Of a stretch of 64,000 bases of DNA, positions 9,823 through 21,390 are shown piece by piece. The notes under the pieces are model-generated. The model was not told the DNA's origin, did not search any database, and worked only from the letters and a program-made list of their open reading frames with translations. A program made the position numbers and the translations under genes. The stretch is from Auanema rhodensis (taxonomy: Eukaryota; Nematoda; Chromadorea; Rhabditida; Rhabditidae): the NCBI GenBank assembly GCA_964057225.1, contig OZ059894.1, forward strand, positions 19,436,476 through 19,500,475. Direction: 5' to 3'. How positions within the stretch are numbered: position 1 is the first letter of the stretch; each line of letters opens with the position of its first letter.

Positions 9823-12800
9823 AAATCGAGGATATAAGTGTGAACTTATATCAGTTGATATCTCGGTGCATTTTTAAGCTAGCGCAAATCTGATAACACA
9901 GATCGACGCAGTTTAAAAATCCGCATCGAATGCACTATACTACATTGAGAAACGCTTAATACAAAAATTAGTTATGATCGTTTGAAAAATGATGCATTAG
10001 TGTATGTTGAGTTTCCATGTACACTCAACATTGCTTCCAAAAACATTTTGACAAAAATTTTTTCGAAAAATTTCAGAATAATTTAGCAAAAAGTAGATGT
10101 TTTTAGATTCCATTTTTCAAGGCAAAGACGATGGACAATGTTATTCAACGAAAAAATTAATTCTTCAGGGTGAAAATCGAGGATATAAGTGTGAACTTAT
10201 ATCAGTTGATATCTCGGTGCATTTTTAAGCTAGCGCAAATCTGATAACACAGATCGACGCAGCTTAAAAATCCGCATCGAATGCACTATACTACATTGAA
10301 AAACGCTTAATACAAAAATTAGTTATGATCGTTCGAAAAATGATGCATTAGTGTATGTTGAGTTTCCATGTACACTCAACATTGCTTCCAAAAACATTTT
10401 GACAAAAATTTTTTCGAGAAATTTCAAAATAATTTAGCAAAAAGTAGATGTTTTTAGATTCCTTTTTTCAAGGCAAAGACGATGGACAATGTTATTCAAC
10501 GAAAAAATTAATTCTTCAGGGTGAAAATCGAGGATATAAGTGTGAACTTATATCAGTTGATATCTCGGTGCATTTTTAAGCTAGCGCAAATCTGATAACA
10601 CAGATCGACGCAGCTTAAAAATCCGCATCGAATGCACTATACTACATTGAGAAACGCTTAATACAAAAATTAGTTATGATCGTTTGAAAAATGATGCATT
10701 AGTGTATGTTGAGTTTCCATGTACACTCAACATTGCTTCCAAAAACATTTTGACAAAAATTTTTTCGAGAAATTTCAAAATAATTTAGCAAAAAGTAGAT
10801 GTTTTTAGATTCCTTTTTTCAAGGCAAAGACGATGGACAATGTTATTCAACGAAAAAATTAATTCTTCAGGGTGAAAATCGAGGATATAAGTGTGAACTT
10901 ATATCAGTTGATATCTCGGTGCATTTTTAAGCTAGCGCAAATCTGATAACACAGAACGACGCAGCTTAAAAATCCGCATCGAATGCACTATACTACATTG
11001 AGAAACGCTTAATATAAAAATTAGTTATGATCGTTTGAAAAATGATGCATTAGTGTATGTTGAGTTTCCATGTACACTCAACATTGCTTCCAAAAACATT
11101 TTGACAAAAATTTTTTCGAGAAATTTCAAAATAATTTAGCAAAAAGTAGATGTTTTTAGATTCCTTTTTTCAAGGCAAAGACGATGGACAATGTTATTCA
11201 ACGAAAAAATTAATTCTTCAGGGTGAAAATCGAGGATATAAGTGTGAACTTATATCAGTTGATATCTCGGTGCATTTTTAAGCTAGCGCAAATCTGATAA
11301 CACAGAACGACGCAGCTTAAAAATCCGCATCGAATGCACTATACTACATTGAGAAACGCTTAATATAAAAATTAGTTATGATCGTTTGAAAAATGATGCA
11401 TTAGTGTATGTTGAGTTTCCATGTACACTCAACATTGCTTCCAAAAACATTTTGACAAAAATTTTTTCGAGAAATTTCAAAATAATTTAGCAAAAAGTAG
11501 ATGTTTTTAGATTCCTTTTTTCAAGGCAAAGACGATGGACAATGTTATTCAACGAAAAAATTAATTCTTCAGGGTGAAAATCGAGGATATAAGTGTGAAC
11601 TTATATCAGTTGATATCTCGGTGCATTTTTAAGCTAGCGCAAATCTGATAACACAGAACGACGCAGCTTAAAAATCCGCATCGAATGCACTATACTACAT
11701 TGAGAAACGCTTAATACAAAAATTAGTTATGATCGTTTGAAAAATGATGCATTAGTGTATGTTGAGTTTCCATGTACACTCAACATTGCTTCCAAAAACA
11801 TTTTGACAAAAATTTTTTCGAGAAATTTCAAAATAATTTAGCAAAAAGTAGATGTTTTTAGATTCCTTTTTTCAAGGCAAAGACGATGGACAATGTTATT
11901 CAACGAAAAAATTAATTCTTCAGGGTGAAAATCGAGGATATAAGTGTGAACTTATATCAGTTGATATCTCGGTGCATTTTTAAGCTAGCGCAAATCTGAT
12001 AACACAGATCGACGCAGCTTAAAAATCCGCATCGAATGCACTATACTACATTGAGAAACGCTTAATACAAAAATTAGTTATGATCGTTTGAAAAATGATG
12101 CATTAGTGTATGTTGAGTTTCCATGTACACTCAACATTGCTTCCAAAAACATTTTGACAAAAATTTTTTCGAGAAATTTCAAAATAATTTAGCAAAAAGT
12201 AGATGTTTTTAGATTCCTTTTTTCAAGGCAAAGACGATGGACAATGTTATTCAACGAAAAAATTAATTCTTCAGGGTGAAAATCGAGGATATAAGTGTGA
12301 ACTTATATCAGTTGATATCTCGGTGCATTTTTAAGCTAGCGCAAATCTGATAACACAGAACGACGCAGCTTAAAAATCCGCATCGAATGCACTATACTAC
12401 ATTGAGAAACGCTTAATACAAAAATTAGTTATGATCGTTTGAAAAATGATGCATTAGTGTATGTTGAGTTTCCATGTACACTCAACATTGCTTCCAAAAA
12501 CATTTTGACAAAAATTTTTTCGAGAAATTTCAAAATAATTTAGCAAAAAGTAGATGTTTTTAGATTCCTTTTTTCAAGGCAAAGACGATGGACAATGTTA
12601 TTCAACGAAAAAATTAATTCTTCAGGGTGAAAATCGAGGATATAAGTGTGAACTTATATCAGTTGATATCTCGGTGCATTTTTAAGCTAGCGCAAATCTG
12701 ATAACACAGATCGACGCAGCTTAAAAATCCGCATCGAATGCACTATACTACATTGAGAAACGCTTAATACAAAAATTAGTTATGATCGTTTGAAAAATGA

Positions 12801-12981
12801 TGCATTAGTGTATGTTGAGTTTCCATGTACACTCAACATTGCTTCCAAAAACATTTTGACAAAAATTTTTTCGAGAAATTTCAAAATAATTTAGCAAAAA
12901 GTAGATGTTTTTAGATTCCTTTTTTCAAGGCAAAGACGATGGACAATGTTATTCAACGAAAAAATTAATTCTTCAGGGTGA

Positions 12982-13683
12982 AAATCGAGGATATAAGTGT
13001 GAACTTATATCAGTTGATATCTCGGTGCATTTTTAAGCTAGCGCAAATCTGATAACATAGATCGACGCAGCTTAAAAATCCGCATCGAATGCACTATACT
13101 ACATTGAGAAACGCTTAATACAAAAATTAGTTATGATCGTTTGAAAAATGATGCATTAGTGTATGTTGAGTTTCCATGTACACTCAACATTGCTTCCAAA
13201 AACATTTTGACAAAAATTTTTTCGAGAAATTTCAAAATAATTTAGCAAAAAGTAGATGTTTTTAGATTCCTTTTTTCAAGGCAAAGACGATGGACAATGT
13301 TATTCAACGAAAAAATTAATTCTTTAGGGTGAAAATCGAGGATATAAGTGTGAACTTATATCAGTTGATATCTCGGTGCATTTTTAAGCTAGCGCAAATC
13401 TGATAACACAGAACGACGCAGCTTAAAAATCCGCATCGAATGCACTATACTACATTGAGAAACGCTTAATACAAAAATTAGTTATGATCGTTTGAAAAAT
13501 GATGCATTAGTGTATGTTGAGTTTCCATGTACACTCAACATTGCTTCCAAAAACATTTTGACAAAATTTTTTTCGAGAAATTTCAAAATAATTTAGCAAA
13601 AAGTAGATGTTTTTAGATTCCTTTTTTCAAGGCAAAGACGATGGACAATGTTATTCAACGAAAAAATTAATTCTTCAGGGTGA
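12982..13683 (+). repeat. M38-M39: pair with tctttaggg junction, copy 1
   Basis: M38 ends in tctttaggg rather than tcttcaggg and has aacatagatcg (p76 change). It is followed by an aacgacgc monomer. The same junction, again followed by an aacgacgc monomer, appears six monomers (2,106 bp) downstream at the end of M44. M39 also has a private p235 A to T (acaaaattttttt). Confidence 0.75.
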
Positions 13684-14034
13684 AAATCGAGGATATAAGT
13701 GTGAACTTATATCAGTTGATATCTCGGTGCATTTTTAAGCTAGCGCAAATCTGATAACACAGAACGACGCAGCTTAAAAATCCGCATCGAATGCACTATA
13801 CTACATTGAGAAACGCTTAATACAAAAATTAGTTATGATCGTTTGAAAAATGATGCATTAGTGTATGTTGAGTTTCCATGTACACTCAACATTGCTTCCA
13901 AAAACATTTTGACAAAAATTTTTTCGAGAAATTTCAAAATAATTTAGCAAAAAGTAGATGTTTTTAGATTCCTTTTTTCAAGGCAAAGACGATGGACAAT
14001 GTTATTCAACGAAAAAATTAATTCTTCAGGGTGA

Positions 14035-14385
14035 AAATCGAGGATATAAGTGTGAACTTATATCAGTTGATATCTCGGTGCATTTTTAAGCTAGCGCAAA
14101 TCTGATAACACAGATCGACGCAGCTTAAAAATCCGCATCGAATGCACTATACTACATTGAAAAACGCTTAATACAAAAATTAGTTATGATCGTTCGAAAA
14201 ATGATGCATTAGTGTATGTTGAGTTTCCATGTACACTCAACATTGCTTCCAAAAACATTTTGACAAAAATTTTTTCGAAAAATTTCAAAATAATTTAGCA
14301 AAAAGTAGATGTTTTTAGATCCCATTTTTCAAGGCAAAGACGATGGACAATGTTATTCAACGAAAAAATTAATTCTTCAGGGTGA
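14035..14385 (+). repeat. M41: non-D monomer inside the D block
   Basis: It has gaaaaac, C at p161, an intact TTTTTCGAAAAA palindrome, and a private agatcccattt. Surrounded by D monomers on both sides, it looks like a single foreign-type copy, brought in by conversion or left behind by unequal exchange. It resembles M24 and M62. Confidence 0.8.
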
Positions 14386-15087
14386 AAATCGAGGATATAA
14401 GTGTGAACTTATATCAGTTGATATCTCAGTGCATTTTTAAGCTAGCGCAAATCTGATAACACAGATCGACGCAGCTTAAAAATCCGCATCGAATGCACTA
14501 TACTACATTGAGAAACGCTCAATACAAAAATTAGTTATGATCGTTTGAAAAATGATGCATTAGTGTATGTTGAGTTTCCATGTACACTCAACATTGCTTC
14601 CAAAAACATTTTGACAAAAATTTTTTCGAGAAATTTCAAAATAATTTAGCAAAAAGTAGATGTTTTTAGATTCCTTTTTTCAAGGCAAAGACGATGGACA
14701 ATGTTATTCAACGAAAAAATTAATTCTTCAGGGTGAAAATCGAGGATATAAGTGTGAACTTATATCAGTTGATATCTCGGTGCATTTTTAAGCTAGCGCA
14801 AATCTGATAACACAGATCGACGCAGCTTAAAAATCCGCATCGAATGCACTATACTACATTGAGAAACGCTTAATACAAAAATTAGTTATGATCGTTTGAA
14901 AAATGATGCATTAGTGTATGTTGAGTTTCCATGTACACTCAACATTGCTTCCAAAAACATTTTGACAAAAATTTTTTCGAGAAATTTCAAAATAATTTAG
15001 CAAAAAGTAGATGTTTTTAGATTCTTTTTTTCAAGGCAAAGACGATGGACAATGTTATTCAACGAAAAAATTAATTCTTCAGGGTGA

Positions 15088-15789
15088 AAATCGAGGATAT
15101 AAGTGTGAACTTATATCAGTTGATATCTCGGTGCATTTTTAAGCTAGCGCAAATCTGATAACACAGATCGACGCAGCTTAAAAATCCGCATCGAATGCAC
15201 TATACTACATTGAGAAACGCTTAATACAAAAATTAGTTATGATCGTTTGAAAAATGATGCATTAGTGTATGTTGAGTTTCCATGTACACTCAACATTGCT
15301 TCCAAAAACATTTTGACAAAAATTTTTTCGAGAAATTTCAAAATAATTTAGCAAAAAGTAGATGTTTTTAGATTCCTTTTTTCAAGGCAAAGACGATGGA
15401 CAATGTTATTCAACGAAAAAATTAATTCTTTAGGGTGAAAATCGAGGATATAAGTGTGAACTTATATCAGTTGATATCTCGGTGCATTTTTAAGCTAGCG
15501 CAAATCTGATAACACAGAACGACGCAGCTTAAAAATCCGCATCGAATGCACTATACTACATTGAGAAACGCTTAATACAAAAATTAGTTATGATCGTTTG
15601 AAAAATGATGCATTAGTGTATGTTGAGTTTCCATGTACACTCAACATTGCTTCCAAAAACATTTTGACAAAAATTTTTTCGAGAAATTTCAAAATAATTT
15701 AGCAAAAAGTAGATGTTTTTAGATTCCTTTTTTCAAGGCAAAGACGATGGACAATGTTATTCAACGAAAAAATTAATTCTTCAGGGTGA
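15088..15789 (+). repeat. M44-M45: pair with tctttaggg junction, copy 2
   Basis: M44 shares the rare tctttaggg end with M38 and, like it, is followed by an aacgacgc monomer, but it lacks M38's aacatag change. This supports a six-monomer duplication between about 13 kb and 15.4 kb, with M38's private base arising later or M44's being converted back. Confidence 0.75.
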
Positions 15790-17193
15790 AAATCGAGGAT
15801 ATAAGTGTGAACTTATATCAGTTGATATCTCGGTGCATTTTTAAGCTAGCGCAAATCTGATAACACAGAACGACGCAGCTTAAAAATCCGCATCGAATGC
15901 ACTATACTACATTGAGAAACGCTTAATACAAAAATTAGTTATGATCGTTTGAAAAATGATGCATTAGTGTATGTTGAGTTTCCATGTACACTCAACATTG
16001 CTTCCAAAAACATTTTGACAAAAATTTTTTCGAGAAATTTCAAAATAATTTAGCAAAAAGTAGATGTTTTTAGATTCCTTTTTTCAAGGCAAAGACGATG
16101 GACAATGTTATTCAACGAAAAAATTAATTCTTCAGGGTGAAAATCGAGGATATAAGTGTGAACTTATATCAGTTGATATCTCGGTGCATTTTTAAGCTAG
16201 CGCAAATCTGATAACACAGAACGACGCAGCTTAAAAATCCGCATCGAATGCACTATACTACATTGAGAAACGCTTAATACAAAAATTAGTTATGATCGTT
16301 TGAAAAATGATGCATTAGTGTATGTTGAGTTTCCATGTACACTCAACATTGCTTCCAAAAACATTTTGACAAAAATTTTTTCGAGAAATTTCAAAATAAT
16401 TTAGCAAAAAGTAGATGTTTTTAGATTCCTTTTTTCAAGGCAAAGACGATGGACAATGTTATTCAACGAAAAAATTAATTCTTCAGGGTGAAAATCGAGG
16501 ATATAAGTGTGAACTTATATCAGTTGATATCTCGGTGCATTTTTAAGCTAGCGCAAATCTGATAACACAGAACGACGCAGCTTAAAAATCCGCATCGAAT
16601 GCACTATACTACATTGAGAAACGCTTAATACAAAAATTAGTTATGATCGTTTGAAAAATGATGCATTAGTGTATGTTGAGTTTCCATGTACACTCAACAT
16701 TGCTTCCAAAAACATTTTGACAAAAATTTTTTCGAGAAATTTCAAAATAATTTAGCAAAAAGTAGATGTTTTTAGATTCCTTTTTTCAAGGCAAAGACGA
16801 TGGACAATGTTATTCAACGAAAAAATTAATTCTTCAGGGTGAAAATCGAGGATATAAGTGTGAACTTATATCAGTTGATATCTCGGTGCATTTTTAAGCT
16901 AGCGCAAATCTGATAACACAGAACGACGCAGCTTAAAAATCCGCATCGAATGCACTATACTACATTGAGAAACGCTTAATACAAAAATTAGTTATGATCG
17001 TTTGAAAAATGATGCATTAGTGTATGTTGAGTTTCCATGTACACTCAACATTGCTTCCAAAAACATTTTGACAAAAATTTTTTCGAGAAATTTCAAAATA
17101 ATTTAGCAAAAAGTAGATGTTTTTAGATTCCTTTTTTCAAGGCAAAGACGATGGACAATGTTATTCAACGAAAAAATTAATTCTTCAGGGTGA

Positions 17194-18592
17194 AAATCGA
17201 GGATATAAGTGTGAACTTATATCAGTTGATATCTCGGTGCATTTTTAAGCTAGCGCAAATCTGATAACACAGAACGACGCAGCTTAAAAATCCGCATCGA
17301 ATGCACTATACTACATTGAGAAACGCTTAATACAAAAATTAGTTATGATCGTTTGAAAAATGATGCATTAGTGTATGTTGAGTTTCCATGTACACTCAAC
17401 ATTGCTTCCAAAAACATTTTGACAAAAATTTTTTCGAGAACAAAATAATTTAGCAAAAAGTAGATGTTTTTAGATTCCTTTTTTCAAGGCAAAGACGATG
17501 GACAATGTTATTCAACGAAAAAATTAATTCTTCAGGGTGAAAATCGAGGATATAAGTGTGAACTTATATCAGTTGATATCTCGGTGCATTTTTAAGCTAG
17601 CGCAAATCTGATAACACAGATCGACGCAGCTTAAAAATCCGCATCGAATGCACTATACTACATTGAGAAACGCTTAATACAAAAATTAGTTATGATCGTT
17701 TGAAAAATGATGCATTAGTGTATGTTGAGTTTCCATGTACACTCAACATTGCTTCCAAAAACATTTTGACAAAAATTTTTTCGAGAAATTTCAAAATAAT
17801 TTAGCAAAAAGTAGATGTTTTTAGATTCCTTTTTTCAAAGCAAAGACGATGGACAATGTTATTCAACGAAAAAATTAATTCTTCAGGGTGAAAATCGAGG
17901 ATATAAGTGTGAACTTATATCAGTTGATATCTCGGTGCATTTTTAAGCTAGCGCAAATCTGATAACACAGATCGACGCAGCTTAAAAATCCGCATCGAAT
18001 GCACTATACTACATTGAGAAACGCTTAATACAAAAATTAGTTATGATCGTTTGAAAAATGATGCATTAGTGTATGTTGAGTTTCCATGTACACTCAACAT
18101 TGCTTCCAAAAACATTTTGACAAAAATTTTTTCGAGAAATTTCAAAATAATTTAGCAAAAAGTAGATGTTTTTAGATTCCATTTTTCAAGGCAAAGACGA
18201 TGGACAATGTTATTCAACGAAAAAATTAATTCTTCAGGGTGAAAATCGAGGATATAAGTGTGAACTTATATCAGTTGATATCTCGGTGCATTTTTAAGCT
18301 AGCGCAAATCTGATAACACAGATCGACGCAGCTTAAAAATCCGCATCGAATGCACTATACTCATTGAAAAACGCTTAATACAAAAATTAGTTATGATCGT
18401 TCGAAAAATGATGCATTAGTGTATGTTGAGTTTCCATGTACACTCAACATTGCTTCCAAAAACATTTTGACAAAAATTTTTTCGAAAAATTTCAAAATAA
18501 TTTAGCAAAAAGTAGATGTTTTTAGATTCCATTTTTCAAGGCAAAGACGATGGACAATGTTATTCAACGAAAAAATTAATTCTTCAGGGTGA
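17194..18592 (+). repeat. Four-monomer higher-order repeat (1,399 bp), copy 1 (M50-M53)
   Basis: First monomer: D type with a 4-bp deletion just after p245 (gagaacaaaata for gagaaatttcaaaata), 347 bp. Second: D with ccttttttc. Third: D with ccatttttcaagg. Fourth: C at p161, intact palindrome, one-base actcattg loss, 350 bp. The sum is 1,399 bp. Unlike copies 2 and 3, the first monomer here has aacgacgc, so it straddles the junction with the preceding aacgacgc run. The second monomer has a private tttcaaagc. Confidence 0.95.
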
Positions 18593-19991
18593 AAATCGAG
18601 GATATAAGTGTGAACTTATATCAGTTGATATCTCGGTGCATTTTTAAGCTAGCGCAAATCTGATAACACAGATCGACGCAGCTTAAAAATCCGCATCGAA
18701 TGCACTATACTACATTGAGAAACGCTTAATACAAAAATTAGTTATGATCGTTTGAAAAATGATGCATTAGTGTATGTTGAGTTTCCATGTACACTCAACA
18801 TTGCTTCCAAAAACATTTTGACAAAAATTTTTTCGAGAACAAAATAATTTAGCAAAAAGTAGATGTTTTTAGATTCCTTTTTTCAAGGCAAAGACGATGG
18901 ACAATGTTATTCAACGAAAAAATTAATTCTTCAGGGTGAAAATCGAGGATATAAGTGTGAACTTATATCAGTTGATATCTCGGTGCATTTTTAAGCTAGC
19001 GCAAATCTGATAACACAGATCGACGCAGCTTAAAAATCCGCATCGAATGCACTATACTACATTGAGAAACGCTTAATACAAAAATTAGTTATGATCGTTT
19101 GAAAAATGATGCATTAGTGTATGTTGAGTTTCCATGTACACTCAACATTGCTTCCAAAAACATTTTGACAAAAATTTTTTCGAGAAATTTCAAAATAATT
19201 TAGCAAAAAGTAGATGTTTTTAGATTCCTTTTTTCAAGGCAAAGACGATGGACAATGTTATTCAACGAAAAAATTAATTCTTCAGGGTGAAAATCGAGGA
19301 TATAAGTGTGAACTTATATCAGTTGATATCTCGGTGCATTTTTAAGCTAGCGCAAATCTGATAACACAGATCGACGCAGCTTAAAAATCCGCATCGAATG
19401 CACTATACTACATTGAGAAACGCTTAATACAAAAATTAGTTATGATCGTTTGAAAAATGATGCATTAGTGTATGTTGAGTTTCCATGTACACTCAACATT
19501 GCTTCCAAAAACATTTTGACAAAAATTTTTTCGAGAAATTTCAAAATAATTTAGCAAAAAGTAGATGTTTTTAGATTCCATTTTTCAAGGCAAAGACGAT
19601 GGACAATGTTATTCAACGAAAAAATTAATTCTTCAGGGTGAAAATCGAGGATATAAGTGTGAACTTATATCAGTTGATATCTCGGTGCATTTTTAAGCTA
19701 GCGCAAATCTGATAACACAGATCGACGCAGCTTAAAAATCCGCATCGAATGCACTATACTCATTGAAAAACGCTTAATACAAAAATTAGTTATGATCGTT
19801 CGAAAAATGATGCATTAGTGTATGTTGAGTTTCCATGTACACTCAACATTGCTTCCAAAAACATTTTGACAAAAATTTTTTCGAAAAATTTCAAAATAAT
19901 TTAGCAAAAAGTAGATGTTTTTAGATTCCATTTTTCAAGGCAAAGACGATGGACAATGTTATTCAACGAAAAAATTAATTCTTCAGGGTGA
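18593..19991 (+). repeat. Four-monomer higher-order repeat (1,399 bp), copy 2 (M54-M57)
   Basis: The order and both indels match copy 1 at 1,399-bp spacing (4-bp deletion near 18838, one-base loss in the fourth monomer). All four monomers have atcgacgc. Confidence 0.95.
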
Positions 19992-21390
19992 AAATCGAGG
20001 ATATAAGTGTGAACTTATATCAGTTGATATCTCGGTGCATTTTTAAGCTAGCGCAAATCTGATAACACAGATCGACGCAGCTTAAAAATCCGCATCGAAT
20101 GCACTATACTACATTGAGAAACGCTTAATACAAAAATTAGTTATGATCGTTTGAAAAATGATGCATTAGTGTATGTTGAGTTTCCATGTACACTCAACAT
20201 TGCTTCCAAAAACATTTTGACAAAAATTTTTTCGAGAACAAAATAATTTAGCAAAAAGTAGATGTTTTTAGATTCCTTTTTTCAAGGCAAAGACGATGGA
20301 CAATGTTATTCAACGAAAAAATTAATTCTTCAGGGTGAAAATCGAGGATATAAGTGTGAACTTATATCAGTTGATATCTCGGTGCATTTTTAAGCTAGCG
20401 CAAATCTGATAACACAGATCGACGCAGCTTAAAAATCCGCATCGAATGCACTATACTACATTGAGAAACGCTTAATACAAAAATTAGTTATGATCGTTTG
20501 AAAAATGATGCATTAGTGTATGTTGAGTTTCCATGTACACTCAACATTGCTTCCAAAAACATTTTGACAAAAATTTTTTCGAGAAATTTCAAAATAATTT
20601 AGCAAAAAGTAGATGTTTTTAGATTCCTTTTTTCAAGGCAAAGACGATGGACAATGTTATTCAACGAAAAAATTAATTCTTCAGGGTGAAAATCGAGGAT
20701 ATAAGTGTGAACTTATATCAGTTGATATCTCGGTGCATTTTTAAGCTAGCGCAAATCTGATAACACAGATCGACGCAGCTTAAAAATCCGCATCGAATGC
20801 ACTATACTACATTGAGAAACGCTTAATACAAAAATTAGTTATGATCGTTTGAAAAATGATGCATTAGTGTATGTTGAGTTTCCATGTACACTCAACATTG
20901 CTTCCAAAAACATTTTGACAAAAATTTTTTCGAGAAATTTCAAAATAATTTAGCAAAAAGTAGATGTTTTTAGATTCCATTTTTCAAGGCAAAGACGATG
21001 GACAATGTTATTCAACGAAAAAATTAATTCTTCAGGGTGAAAATCGAGGATATAAGTGTGAACTTATATCAGTTGATATCTCGGTGCATTTTTAAGCTAG
21101 CGCAAATCTGATAACACAGATCGACGCAGCTTAAAAATCCGCATCGAATGCACTATACTCATTGAAAAACGCTTAATACAAAAATTAGTTATGATCGTTC
21201 GAAAAATGATGCATTAGTGTATGTTGAGTTTCCATGTACACTCAACATTGCTTCCAAAAACATTTTGACAAAAATTTTTTCGAAAAATTTCAAAATAATT
21301 TAGCAAAAAGTAGATGTTTTTAGATTCCATTTTTCAAGGCAAAGACGATGGACAATGTTATTCAACGAAAAAATTAATTCTTCAGGGTGA
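19992..21390 (+). repeat. Four-monomer higher-order repeat (1,399 bp), copy 3 (M58-M61)
   Basis: Same order and indels again (4-bp deletion near 20236, one-base loss near 21159). I see no difference from copy 2 by eye. The next monomer, M62, lacks the deletion, so the unit ends here. Confidence 0.95.

Larger units (their letters stand above)
1..10173 (+). repeat. Subarray block I (M1-M29): A, B and C type monomers
   Basis: Three haplotypes are interleaved. Type A has gagaaac (p127 G), T at p161, cagaata and ccatttttcaagg. Type B has C at p161, caaaata and ccattttttaagg; some B copies also lose a base in actcattg. Type C has gaaaaac, C at p161, cagaata, ccttttttcaagg and gtcaatg (p313 T), with ttaatt or tcaatt near the end. 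From M24 on the types start to mix: M24 pairs C at p161 with ccatttttcaagg and gacaatg. Private changes include gcttgatac in M6, gagtttacatg in M23 and ccttctttc in M25. Confidence 0.9.
10174..17193 (+). repeat. Subarray block II, first part (M30-M49): type D monomers
   Basis: All but M41 (14035-14385) carry G at p245 (cgagaaatttc) with caaaata, ccttttttcaagg and gacaatg. A second allele, A at p81 (cagaacgacgc), is present in M32-M34, M36, M39-M40 and M45-M49 and absent between, so two D subtypes alternate in runs. All 20 monomers are exactly 351 bp. The first, M30, is a mosaic: a C-like left half (gaaaaac, C at p161) joined to a D right half. Confidence 0.9.
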
